Shown piece by piece: positions 17,496 through 25,937 of a stretch of 64,000 nt of DNA. Source of the stretch: Solirubrobacter phytolaccae (GTDB lineage: Bacteria; Actinomycetota; Thermoleophilia; Solirubrobacterales; Solirubrobacteraceae). The position numbers and the translations under genes are program-made. Numbering within the stretch: the stretch's first letter is position 1; each line of letters begins with the position of its first letter. Location of the stretch: contig NZ_JAPDDP010000025.1 of NCBI RefSeq assembly GCF_027587195.1, positions 1 to 64,000 of the forward strand. The letters are read 5' to 3'. The notes under the pieces were generated by a model. The model made no database searches. It was not told the DNA's origin and saw nothing but the letters and a program-made list of their open reading frames with translations.

Positions 17496-17876
17496 ATGCC
17501 CACGCACGTCGCCTCCCCCTCTCCGTACGCCCCGACGATCGGCTTCAGCGCGGCGGTCCGCGCCGGCGACTGGATCCACGTCGCCGGCACCACCGCGGTC
17601 GACGGCGACGGCGCGATCGTCGGCGGCGACGACCCCGCCGCCCAGACGCGCGAGGTCCTGCGCAAGCTCGCGGCCGCCCTCCACGAGGCCGGCACCTCCC
17701 TCGACCGCGTCGTCCGCACGCGCATCTACCTCACCGACGCGGCCGATTGGGAGCCGGTCGGCCGCGCCCACGGCGAGGCGTTCGCCACGGTCCGCCCGGC
17801 GGCGACGATGGTCGTCGCGGGCCTGCTCGACCCGCGCATGCGCGTGGAGATCGAGGCGGTCGCCTACGCGCCCTGA
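17496..17876 (+). CDS. RidA/YjgF/UK114-family protein
   Basis: 126 residues, the usual length for the family, starting at ATG 17496. Typical features are SPYAPTIGFSAAV near the N terminus, VAGTTAVD, RTRIYLTDAADW and the C-terminal VEIEAVAYAP. RidA proteins form trimers with active sites at subunit interfaces and hydrolyse reactive enamine/imine intermediates; the catalytic Arg usual in RidA proper is plausible at R in VVRTRIYLTD. It is divergent from an IclR regulator, which suggests a role in degrading an amino acid or related compound rather than general housekeeping. Confidence 0.85.
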   Translation: MPTHVASPSPYAPTIGFSAAVRAGDWIHVAGTTAVDGDGAIVGGDDPAAQTREVLRKLAAALHEAGTSLDRVVRTRIYLTDAADWEPVGRAHGEAFATVRPAATMVVAGLLDPRMRVEIEAVAYAP

Positions 17877-17981
17877 TGTCTCCACGCGCACAACCCGAAA
17901 TCCGGAGCACCGCTCGTGCGGCGCGACCGGGCGCCACGCGCGCGCACCCTTGACCGATCGGGGTTAGCGTCGCGACTACCC

Positions 17982-20900
17982 ATGACGCGTCCGATGAGCG
18001 ATCAGGGTGAATCGCGTCAAGCGCCACGGCACCACGCCCCGATCATCGGCCGGCGGCGTGAGCTCGATCTCTTGCTCGACGCGCTCGGCGGCGCCGTCGC
18101 CGGACGGGGCGCGCTGATCCTGGTCGCGGGCGAGGCGGGGATCGGCAAGACGCGGCTCGTCGAGACGCTGGCCGAGGCGGCGGGCGAGCTGGGCGTCAGC
18201 GTCCTCTGGGGCGAGGCGTGGGACGCGGGTGGCGCGCCCGCCTACTGGCCGTGGACGCAGGCGCTCCGCGACCTGCTCGCCGAGCGTCCCGCCGAGGAGC
18301 TCGTGCGCGACCTGGGGTCCGGAGCGCCGTTCGTGGCGCAGATCGCGCCGGACGTGGCGGGCGTGTACCCGGCGGTCGAGCCGGCGCCGACGATCGACAG
18401 CGACGCGGCGCGCTTCGCGGCGTTCGACGCGACCGCCTCGTTCCTGTCGGCGGCGGCGGCGCGGCGGCCGATCGTGCTCGTGCTGGAGGACCTACACGCG
18501 GCCGACACCGCCAGCGCGCGATTGCTGGAGTTCGTCGCGCCGCGGCTCGGGCGCGCCCGGATCCTCGTGCTCGTCACCTGCCGCCTCGGGCCGACCGCGA
18601 CCGAGAGCGAGGTGACCGCGGCGCTGACGAACATCCGCAAGGCGCAGCGCCTCACGCTCGAGGGGCTCAGCCGCGACGACGTGGAGGTGCTGGCGGCGTC
18701 GCTGGCGCCCGGGGTGACGTCGGCGCGGCTCGTGGAGCGCCTGCATCGCCTCACCGACGGCAACCCGCTGTTCGTCGACGAGGTGCTGCGCCTGCTCGCC
18801 GCGCGGGGCGCGCTCGACGCGCCGAACGCGCTGCGGCTCCCGGTCCCGCGGGCGATGCGCGACACGATCCGGCGGCGCCTGGAGCCGCTCGCCCCCGAGG
18901 TCGTGGACACGCTCACGACCGCCGCGGTGATCGGCCCGGAGTTCCGGCTGGAGACGCTCGCGCGCACGCTCGGCGCGGACCGCGAGGCGCTGCTGCGCCG
19001 GCTCGACGCGGCGGTCGTCGCGGGGCTCGTGGAGGAGCGGTTGGGCACGATCGGCGCCTACCGCTTCAGCCACGCGCTGGTCCGCGAGACGCTGCACGCC
19101 GAGCTCTCGACCCCGGACCGCGTCGCCTGCCACGCGCGGGTCGCCGAAGCGCTGATCGCCATCTACGGCGACCGCGCGGAGGCGCCGCTGAGCGTGCTTG
19201 CCTACCACCTGCTGCAGGCCGCGCCCGCCGGGGACGCCCAGCGCGCCGCCGACTACGCCGAGCGGGCCGGCCACCAGGCGCTCGACGCGATGGCCTACGA
19301 GGACGCGATCGACCTGTTCGGCCAGGGCCTGACCGTGGTCGAGGACGACCCGCGCGCGCCCGAGCGCCGGGGGCGGCTCCTGCTCGCCAAGGGCCAGGCG
19401 CAGATCGGCGCCGGGCTGCTCGCCGACGGGCGCGAGACGCTCCGCGCGGCCGCCGGCGCCGCGCGGGACCGCTACGACCCGGAGCTGCTCGCGCGCGCCG
19501 CGCTGGCGTTCGCGCCGTGGGGGCTGGCGACGGCGACCAGCGACGAGGAGGGCCTGATCCCGTTCCTGCGCGAGGCGCTCGACGGCCTGCCACCCGGCGA
19601 CGGGACGCTGCGCGCGCGGGTGCTCGCGCGGCTCGCCGCGGCGCTGTACTGGACCGAGGAGGCCGAGCAGCGGCGCGCGCTGGCGGAGGAGGCGCTCGCG
19701 ATCGCGCGCCGGATCGGCGACCCCACGACGCTCGCCTACGTGCTCTCCGACGCGCACCGCGCGACCTGGGATCCCGACTCGCCCACGCGGGCGCTGAGCT
19801 GGGTGGACGAGGTGTCCGCGCTCGCCGACCGGATCGGCAACGCCGAGCTCGGGCTGGCCGCCCGCTCGTGGCGGATCTCGCTGCTGCTCGAGCTCGGCGA
19901 GCTGGCCGACGTCGACCGCGAGATCCAGACGTTCGCGGAGGCCGCGCAGACGCTGCACCAGCGCCGCGCGCGGGCCCAGTCGCTGCTGCACCGCTGCGCC
20001 CGCGCGCTGCTCGCGGGCCGCTACGAGGAGGGCCAGCGCCTGCGCACGGCGGCCGACGCGGAGTGCCAGGACCTGATCGAGCACGACCCGATCCTCGGGA
20101 TGCGCCTGGGCGCGCTGGAGTTCGTCAAGCGCGAGGCGCAGGGCACGCTCGCGGAGATCGGCGACCTGGTCCGCTGGTTCTCGGAGGCGCAGCCGAGCAT
20201 GCCGGTGTGGCGCTGCGGCTACCTGTGCGTCCTGCTCCAGGCGGGCGCGGAGGACGAGCTGCGCGTCGAGTACGACCGGCTCGCCGCCCGCGGCTTCGCG
20301 ACGCTCCCCCGCGACAACCTGTGGCTCCCGGCGCTCGCGCTGCTGACCCAGGCGTGCGCGCACCTCGGCGACGCGCGTGGTGCGGGCGAGCTGCGCGCGA
20401 TGCTCGCCCCCTACTCCGGCCATAACGTCGTCACCCCCGACGTCGCGTTCCTCGGGCCGGTCGACCGTTACCTGGCGCTGCTCGCCGCGACCGAGGGCGA
20501 CCACGACGCCGCCGCCCGGTACCTCGTCACGGCGGGTGCGCTCGCGCGGGAGATGGGCGCGCGGCCGACGACCGCGCGCCTGGCGCTCGACGAGGCGCGG
20601 ATGCTCGCCACGCGCGACGCGCCCGCCGCCAGGCGGCTCGCCGAGACCGCGGCGGCGGAGGCCGACGCGCTCGGCCTGGAGCAGCTGGCCGCGGACGCCC
20701 GCGGCCTCGCGGAGCGACTGGCCACGGACGTGCCGGGACCGGAGTCGGCGCACGCCGGAGCCGGCGCCACGCCCACCGGCGGCACACCCGCCAGCGCCGC
20801 AATGGCGGCCGGGGCCGCAACGGGCGACGCCACCACCAACGGCGGCACACCCGGCAGGGCCGCCCCCGCCGGCGGCGCGCTCGGCGGCGCCGCACCCGGC

Positions 20901-21494
20901 GCCCCGTCGTCCCTGCGCTTCCGCCGTGCCGGCGACATGTGGGAGCTCGGCCCGCCCGGCGCGACGTTCTTCGTCAAGGACACGCTCGGCCTCCGGCATC
21001 TGGCGCGACTGCTCGCGCACCCCGGCCACGACTTCCATGCGCTCGACCTCGCGCGGTCGGCCGCGCCGGCCGCTACGCAGACGAGCCCGGACGAGGAGCT
21101 GACCGTCGGCGCGCGCGGACAGGAGGACCTCGGCTCGGTCCTCGACGACCGCGCCAAGGCCGAGTTCGCCGAGCGCATCCGCGACCTCGAGGAGACGATC
21201 GAGCAGGCGGAGGGCTTCCACGACCTCGAGCGCGCCAGCCGCGCTCGCGAAGAGCTGGCCGCGCTCACCGACGCGCTGAGCTCCGCGGTCAGCCGCAGCG
21301 GCCGCGACCGCCGCCCGGGCTCGCACGGCGAGCGCGCGCGGATCAGCGTCACCAAGGCGATCCGCACCGCGATCGGCCACGTGGAGGCCAAGGACGCCAC
21401 GCTCGGCCACCACCTGGGCAGCTGCGTGCACACGGGCATGCACTGCGCCTACCGCCCCGGGCCCGACGCTCCGCGCTGGCAGGTCGAGCCCTAG
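17982..21494 (+). CDS. Large AAA-type ATPase regulator without a recognisable HTH
   Basis: 1,170 residues from ATG 17982. The AAA_16 domain has its Walker A at 50-57 (GEAGIGKT), a Walker B-like VLVLEDLHAAD near 165 and the sensor-like DGNPLFVDEVLRLLAARG. A long TPR-like helical region follows (about 400-915), then an Ala/Gly/Thr/Pro low-complexity linker (about 925-970) and a C-terminal domain (LRHLARLLAHPG, a coiled-coil-like helix, then VTKAIRTAIGHV) that is common in actinobacterial signalling ATPases and cyclase-like regulators. No LuxR-type helix-turn-helix or cyclase domain is visible, so it may act through another partner. Its stop shares a CTAG with the stop of the convergent GMC oxidoreductase gene. 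Confidence 0.75.
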   Translation: MTRPMSDQGESRQAPRHHAPIIGRRRELDLLLDALGGAVAGRGALILVAGEAGIGKTRLVETLAEAAGELGVSVLWGEAWDAGGAPAYWPWTQALRDLLAERPAEELVRDLGSGAPFVAQIAPDVAGVYPAVEPAPTIDSDAARFAAFDATASFLSAAAARRPIVLVLEDLHAADTASARLLEFVAPRLGRARILVLVTCRLGPTATESEVTAALTNIRKAQRLTLEGLSRDDVEVLAASLAPGVTSARLVERLHRLTDGNPLFVDEVLRLLAARGALDAPNALRLPVPRAMRDTIRRRLEPLAPEVVDTLTTAAVIGPEFRLETLARTLGADREALLRRLDAAVVAGLVEERLGTIGAYRFSHALVRETLHAELSTPDRVACHARVAEALIAIYGDRAEAPLSVLAYHLLQAAPAGDAQRAADYAERAGHQALDAMAYEDAIDLFGQGLTVVEDDPRAPERRGRLLLAKGQAQIGAGLLADGRETLRAAAGAARDRYDPELLARAALAFAPWGLATATSDEEGLIPFLREALDGLPPGDGTLRARVLARLAAALYWTEEAEQRRALAEEALAIARRIGDPTTLAYVLSDAHRATWDPDSPTRALSWVDEVSALADRIGNAELGLAARSWRISLLLELGELADVDREIQTFAEAAQTLHQRRARAQSLLHRCARALLAGRYEEGQRLRTAADAECQDLIEHDPILGMRLGALEFVKREAQGTLAEIGDLVRWFSEAQPSMPVWRCGYLCVLLQAGAEDELRVEYDRLAARGFATLPRDNLWLPALALLTQACAHLGDARGAGELRAMLAPYSGHNVVTPDVAFLGPVDRYLALLAATEGDHDAAARYLVTAGALAREMGARPTTARLALDEARMLATRDAPAARRLAETAAAEADALGLEQLAADARGLAERLATDVPGPESAHAGAGATPTGGTPASAAMAAGAATGDATTNGGTPGRAAPAGGALGGAAPGAPSSLRFRRAGDMWELGPPGATFFVKDTLGLRHLARLLAHPGHDFHALDLARSAAPAATQTSPDEELTVGARGQEDLGSVLDDRAKAEFAERIRDLEETIEQAEGFHDLERASRAREELAALTDALSSAVSRSGRDRRPGSHGERARISVTKAIRTAIGHVEAKDATLGHHLGSCVHTGMHCAYRPGPDAPRWQVEP

Positions 21495-23899
21495 GGCTTG
21501 GACACGATCTCGTCGGCCGCGTACGCCGCCAGCGCCATCACGGTGAGCTGCGGGTTGACGGTGATCGACGTCGGGAACACCGACGCGTCGCACACGTAGA
21601 GCCCGGTCGCGCCGTAGACGCGGAAGTGCTCGTCGACGACGCCCTTCGCCGGGTTGCGCGAGATCGGGTTGCCGCCCTGCGGATGCGCGGAGTTCACGAG
21701 CAGCTCGCTCTCGTCGCCGATCATGGTCTCCAGCAGCTCGAGCTCGTCCTCGCCGTGCACCTCGACGCCGTGGAAGGTCGCCGGCATCACGCGCTTGGCG
21801 TCGAGCCTGAGCCCGATCTCGCACGCGAGCTGCACGCCGTGCTTGATCCGCAGGAAGTCCTCGTCGGTCGGCGAGTAGTCGAGGTTGAGGCCGCCGCGCG
21901 TGAACCCGGGCTTGACGCTCCCGTTCGACGCGGTCCCCACGACGACGCCCAGGCACGTCATGTTCGCGTAGCCGCGCATGTTGTCCCAGTGCTGATCGAA
22001 CCAGCCGGGCATGAACAGCGACTGCGTCACGATCGGGTTGAACCAGGTCTCGAGCGCGAGCCCGGGACGCTTCGGGTTGGGCGGCTCGTAGTAGTGCGAG
22101 ATCTGCGCGCCGCGCTCGGAGTGCACCGGCTCGCCGAAGTCGAGCGTCACGGGCGACGCCATGTTGAACGCCAGCGCCTTGCCCGCGCGCCCGCCGCCGA
22201 GCCCGCTGCGCTGCAGGATCACGCTCGACGCCAGCGCGCCCGCGCTCAGCACGACGGCCTCGCTCGCGCGGATCTCCACCCGCCGGCCGCCGGGCAGCCG
22301 CGCCCGGACCGTGCGCGTGAAGCCGCCGCGCGTGAGCACCTTCTCGACGAAGCAGTCGGCGAGCACCTGGACCGAGCCCGGGTACTTGCGCTGCGCCTCG
22401 GGCAGGGTCCAGTCGAGCGCGGACAGCTTCTTGCCGAACTGGCAGCCGAGGTTGCAGTAGCCACAGCCGAGGCAGCCGGTGATGTTGCAGTCCGCGACGG
22501 TCAGCTCCAGCGGCCGGTCGACCGCGGGCTTGCGGTTGAGGATCGAGACCATGTGCTCGGCCCCGGGGTTGCGCCGCGACGGCGGGCCGAGCGGCCCGAT
22601 CTTCAGGAACGTGCGCACGTGGTGGAAGGCGGCAGCGAGCCGGACGGGGTCCAGGCCCGCCTCACCCTCGCCGTTCCAGCGGTCACGCACGCTGTCGGGC
22701 AGGTCGAAGCAGACGCTGTTGTTGACGACCGTGCTGCCGCCGACGCACATGCCCTGCGCGACCTGGAAGCGGTAGTCCTTGGTCAGCGTCAGCGCGCCGT
22801 CGCGGTAGAGCTTGGCGAGCTGGTCGGCCTCGTTCTCGGTGAACGCGCTCGGGTCCACGTGCGAGCCGCGCTCGAGCACGAGCACCCGCTTCCCGCGCGC
22901 GGCGAGCTCGTGCGCGAGCATCGCGCCCGCGGCGCCTGAGCCGACGATCACGATCTGGGCCTTGATGACGTCGCCGACGTCCGCCGCGGTCATGCACTCG
23001 ACGCGGCGCCGGCTGCCGTTGACGTGCGGCACCACGACCGAGGGCGGGGTGCGCCGCGAGAACGGCACGTAGCCCGCCGCCTCTGCCGCGCGCGGGTCGG
23101 CGTAGTAGCCCATGAAGGACAGCTGCTGCGCCGTGCGGATCATCGCGCGGCGCAGGTCGCGCACCGCGCGCGGCGTCAGCCAGTCGCGCGTCTGGTCGAG
23201 GAAGCGCCGCTGCACCCACGTCTGCCGGCGGTCGGCGGACATCAGGTGGAACGGCGGGTGCAGCGTCAGCAGCGGCCAGTAGGCGAGCGCCTGCAGCGAC
23301 GCCCACAGCTTCCACTTCTCGGTCGCTCGGAAGCTCGCGAGGTAGCGGTCCACGCGCTCCCCCACCTCGGCCGGCGCGACCGTCGGGTCCTTGCGCAACA
23401 CCAGCACTTCGGCGAGCGCGGTCAGCGCGCGGTAGCCGCCGGGCCACAGGAACTGGAGCCCGTAGCGCGAGCGCACCGCCAGCCACGAGGCCACGCTGAA
23501 GCCGACGGCCATGAAGACCGCCGCGGCGAACCACAGCCAGCGGAACGCGACCGCGTCGGGCGCGAACCACCCGACGTTCATCGTGTGCGAGATCTCGTTG
23601 CTGCCCACGCCGGCCAGCAGCAGCCCCGCCATCACGACGTGCACGCCGACGATCAGCGGGACCAGGGACGCGGCGAAGCGGCGCACGTCGCGGGCGACGG
23701 CCACGCCCAGCGCCACGAGCAGGAAGTCCTTGGCCACCGAGTTCACGACGTACGGGAACTCGGCGTCGTGCATCAGGCCCGCGTCGACGTAGAGCGCGCC
23801 GAAGCCGAACGAGACCGCCGCGAGCAGCCACGCCAGGCCGGCGAGCCATTTCTCCGACCGACTCAGCGAGGGCCGCTCGCCCCGTTGCAGCGCGCTCAT
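21491..23899 (-). CDS. GMC-family FAD oxidoreductase fused to an N-terminal membrane domain
   Basis: 802 residues from ATG 23899, which overlaps the upstream stop (ATGA). Residues 1-160 hold about four membrane helices. A middle helical part (160-300) resembles the extra domain seen before bacterial long-chain alcohol oxidase-type GMC enzymes. The FAD-binding start IVIVGSGAAGAMLAHELAARG follows near 313, and the C-terminal GMC signature is DASVFPTSITVNPQLTVMALA. A Cys-rich motif, CLGCGYCNLGCQFG, lies near 480, as in alcohol/steroid-type GMC relatives, possibly for metal or structure. It is predicted to oxidise a hydrophobic alcohol at the membrane. It is coupled to the hydrolase gene, so the two may act on one lipid-like substrate. 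Confidence 0.8.
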   Translation of the reverse strand: MSALQRGERPSLSRSEKWLAGLAWLLAAVSFGFGALYVDAGLMHDAEFPYVVNSVAKDFLLVALGVAVARDVRRFAASLVPLIVGVHVVMAGLLLAGVGSNEISHTMNVGWFAPDAVAFRWLWFAAAVFMAVGFSVASWLAVRSRYGLQFLWPGGYRALTALAEVLVLRKDPTVAPAEVGERVDRYLASFRATEKWKLWASLQALAYWPLLTLHPPFHLMSADRRQTWVQRRFLDQTRDWLTPRAVRDLRRAMIRTAQQLSFMGYYADPRAAEAAGYVPFSRRTPPSVVVPHVNGSRRRVECMTAADVGDVIKAQIVIVGSGAAGAMLAHELAARGKRVLVLERGSHVDPSAFTENEADQLAKLYRDGALTLTKDYRFQVAQGMCVGGSTVVNNSVCFDLPDSVRDRWNGEGEAGLDPVRLAAAFHHVRTFLKIGPLGPPSRRNPGAEHMVSILNRKPAVDRPLELTVADCNITGCLGCGYCNLGCQFGKKLSALDWTLPEAQRKYPGSVQVLADCFVEKVLTRGGFTRTVRARLPGGRRVEIRASEAVVLSAGALASSVILQRSGLGGGRAGKALAFNMASPVTLDFGEPVHSERGAQISHYYEPPNPKRPGLALETWFNPIVTQSLFMPGWFDQHWDNMRGYANMTCLGVVVGTASNGSVKPGFTRGGLNLDYSPTDEDFLRIKHGVQLACEIGLRLDAKRVMPATFHGVEVHGEDELELLETMIGDESELLVNSAHPQGGNPISRNPAKGVVDEHFRVYGATGLYVCDASVFPTSITVNPQLTVMALAAYAADEIVSKP

Positions 23900-24852
23900 G
23901 AGCCCACCACCCGCAGCGTCGCCGGCAGCAGGTGGGTGCGCAGGAACTCGGCCTGGTCGCGCGCCGCCGCCGCGAACGTGCGCCCGTAGTAGAGCGCGAA
24001 GTGCGTCGACGGGTAGCGCCGCAGCGTGCCGCGCTCGGAGAGCTTGAGCGCCGGCCCGGGCGGGATCACGTTGTCCCCGTCGGCGACGCACACGAGCAGC
24101 GGGCAGCGCACCCGCTTGCCGGCCCTCGTCGCGGAGTAGAAGGTCGTGGTGAGCGCGAACCGCGCGCACACCGCGTTGCGCCACGTGCTGTCGAGCGGCG
24201 TGATCCGGTCCAGCCCGGAGAGCGCGTCGGGCGTGGTCGTCACCGCGCGCGTGTACGGACGCCCGGCCGACTTGATCAACACCGGCTTCAGCCCCAGCAG
24301 CGCGCCCACCTGGTCGCGCAGCCCGGCGCCCAGCAGCCGCGCGCTGCGCGCGATCGGCATGCTGCGCAGCTGCGCCGGCCCGCTGATGAGCGGCGCCTGG
24401 GTGACGACCGCGCGGATCTCCGGATCGGCCGCCGCGACCTTGAGCACGTGCCCACCGGAGTTCGACGTGCCCCAGAGCGCGATCCGCTGCGCGTCGACGC
24501 TGTCGAGCCCACGCGCGTACGCGACCGCGGCACGCCAGTCCTCGACCTGACGGCGGTTGCTCATCAGCTGCCGCGGCTCGCCGCCGCTGGCGCCGAAGTG
24601 CCGGTAGTCGAACACGAACGCGGCCAGGCCTTCGCGCTGGAAGCGCTCGGCGTAGCGATCGAGCGCTTGCTCGCGGACGCCGTCGAAGCCGTGCGCCAGG
24701 ATCACGCACGGCGCCGGGCCGGGTCCGCGCCCGGGATAGAGCCAGGCGGCGCAGTCGGTCCCACGCACGCGGAAGGTGAGCTCGAGCCGCTGCGGCGCGC
24801 GACGCGCCTCGGGGAGCTCGTGAGGCTGAGGTACGGCACGACTGGCGGTCAT
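23896..24852 (-). CDS. Alpha/beta-hydrolase family protein
   Basis: 318 residues from ATG 24852, preceded by AGGGG; ten more residues are possible from an upstream start. The fold signs are VILAHGFDG (oxyanion-hole HG), FVFDYRHFGASGGEPR, the nucleophile elbow GTSNSGG, the acid in VCVADGDNVIPP and the His in PSTHFALYYG. This gives a complete Ser-Asp-His triad. The substrate is unknown; an ester or peptide hydrolase is likely. It is coupled by ATGA overlap to the membrane GMC oxidoreductase, so ester cleavage followed by alcohol oxidation is a reasonable inference. Confidence 0.8.
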   Translation of the reverse strand: MTASRAVPQPHELPEARRAPQRLELTFRVRGTDCAAWLYPGRGPGPAPCVILAHGFDGVREQALDRYAERFQREGLAAFVFDYRHFGASGGEPRQLMSNRRQVEDWRAAVAYARGLDSVDAQRIALWGTSNSGGHVLKVAAADPEIRAVVTQAPLISGPAQLRSMPIARSARLLGAGLRDQVGALLGLKPVLIKSAGRPYTRAVTTTPDALSGLDRITPLDSTWRNAVCARFALTTTFYSATRAGKRVRCPLLVCVADGDNVIPPGPALKLSERGTLRRYPSTHFALYYGRTFAAAARDQAEFLRTHLLPATLRVVGS

Positions 24853-25018
24853 TGCCCCTGTTCCCGTTACCTGCGAGTGCACATCGTTCCCTGCATGCCT
24901 CTTAGAGGGCCTCAGGGGGCCGGGCGATACAGGAACCGGTGCACGGAGGCGGAGGGAACGACGTGCGGTCGGTTCTCACGCCTGCTGGGAGAACGCCCCA
25001 TCCCCCAGCCGGAGCCCC
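24853..25018. promoter_or_regulatory. Divergent region before hydrolase and ECF sigma factor genes, with small hairpin
   Basis: This 166-base gap is the longest in the window. It holds a GTTCTC/GAGAAC inverted repeat (24972-24977 with 24989-24994) just before GGAG (25011-25014) and the sigma-factor start. Two GGAAC motifs (around 24932 and 24955) resemble ECF-type -35 elements, but I cannot fix a matching -10. Autoregulation is only a possibility. Confidence 0.3.
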
Positions 25019-25654
25019 GTGCCCATGCTTCATCACGCCAGGCCCTACGTCGACGAGCTGCACTCAGAACGTGCCTCCCGTCGCGCGCTCCCCACCGACC
25101 CCGCCGAGCTCGAGCGCCTCGTCCGTGACGCGGCGGACGCCGACGACGCGGCGTGGAACACCCTCGTCCGCGGCTACGGACCGCGGCTGCACGCCGTCGC
25201 CCGCGCGCAGCGGGTCGGCAGCCACGACGCCGAGGACGTCGTCCAGATGACGTGGCTGAAGCTGTTCACGCACATCGGCACGGTGCGCGAGCCGGCCAAG
25301 CTCGGCGGCTACCTGCAGACGATCACGCGCCACACCACGTGGCGTCACGTGTCCGCGACCCGCCGTGAGCAGCTCGAGCCCGACGCGATCGACGCGGCGG
25401 TCGACGACCGCCAGCCCGGCCTCGAGGAGGGGCTCATCGCCGAGGAGCGCAGCGCGGTCCTGGCGGCGGCCCTGGAGTGCCTGCCCCCGCGCGAGAAGCG
25501 GCTGATGCAGATGCTCGTCCGCGAGCCCGAGCCGACCTACGCGGAGATCTCCGCCGAGCTCGGGATGCCGATCGGCAGCATCGGGCCGACCCGCGCCCGG
25601 TGCCTCGAGCGGTTGCGGCGTGACCCGCGGCTCGCGGCCGTCGCGCTCAGCTGA
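25019..25654 (+). CDS. ECF-type RNA polymerase sigma factor
   Basis: 211 residues from GTG 25019; the ATG two codons later (25025) is equally possible and both follow GGAG. Region 2 reads AAWNTLVRGYGPRLHAVAR and DAEDVVQMTWLKLF. Region 4 reads ALECLPPREKRLMQMLV, TYAEISAELGMPIGSIGPTRARCLERLRR. This is the usual two-region ECF layout. No anti-sigma factor or zinc-binding partner sits next to it. It ends eight bases inside the convergent phenazine-cluster tail gene, so a role in that cluster is possible but unproven. Confidence 0.88.
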   Translation: MPMLHHARPYVDELHSERASRRALPTDPAELERLVRDAADADDAAWNTLVRGYGPRLHAVARAQRVGSHDAEDVVQMTWLKLFTHIGTVREPAKLGGYLQTITRHTTWRHVSATRREQLEPDAIDAAVDDRQPGLEEGLIAEERSAVLAAALECLPPREKRLMQMLVREPEPTYAEISAELGMPIGSIGPTRARCLERLRRDPRLAAVALS

Positions 25655-25937
25655 CGAGTGGGCTCGTGGCGGCGGGCAATGCCGCCGCCACGAGCCGGAC
25701 CAGGTGGTCGACCGTGACCAGCGCGAGGATGCGCCGGCCACGGTCGAACCAGCCCGTCGGATCGAGTTCGAGGCCGAGTGCGCGCTCCACCGCCCGCACG
25801 ATCTCGAACAGCTCCTCACGGTCGGCGCCGTAGTCGTCGACCAGCGAGTTCTCCAGGCGCACCTCGTCCTCCAGCAGGCCGAGGTGGTCGCAGACCGCCG
25901 CTCGCACGGCGAGAAAGGGGCAGAGGAGTGCGCTCAT
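25647..25937 (-). CDS. Acyl-carrier-protein-like protein lacking the phosphopantetheine serine
   Basis: 96 residues from ATG 25937, overlapping the reductase stop (ATGA). Size and helix pattern match an ACP: LENSLVDDYGADREELFEIV followed by RAVERALGLELD and TVDHLVRLV. In a normal ACP the D-S-L motif carries 4'-phosphopantetheine on Ser; here that position reads Arg (GADREEL), so it should not be a covalent carrier. It is the last gene of the minus-strand phenazine tailoring operon, directly after the acyl reductase, and may be a structural or docking subunit. ACP-like identity is by eye. Confidence 0.55.
   Translation of the reverse strand: MSALLCPFLAVRAAVCDHLGLLEDEVRLENSLVDDYGADREELFEIVRAVERALGLELDPTGWFDRGRRILALVTVDHLVRLVAAALPAATSPLVS

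Noticed and set aside
18492-21956. Long minus-strand frame opposite the AAA regulator
   Set aside because: Low-complexity Arg/Ala shadow of a gene with clear Walker motifs.
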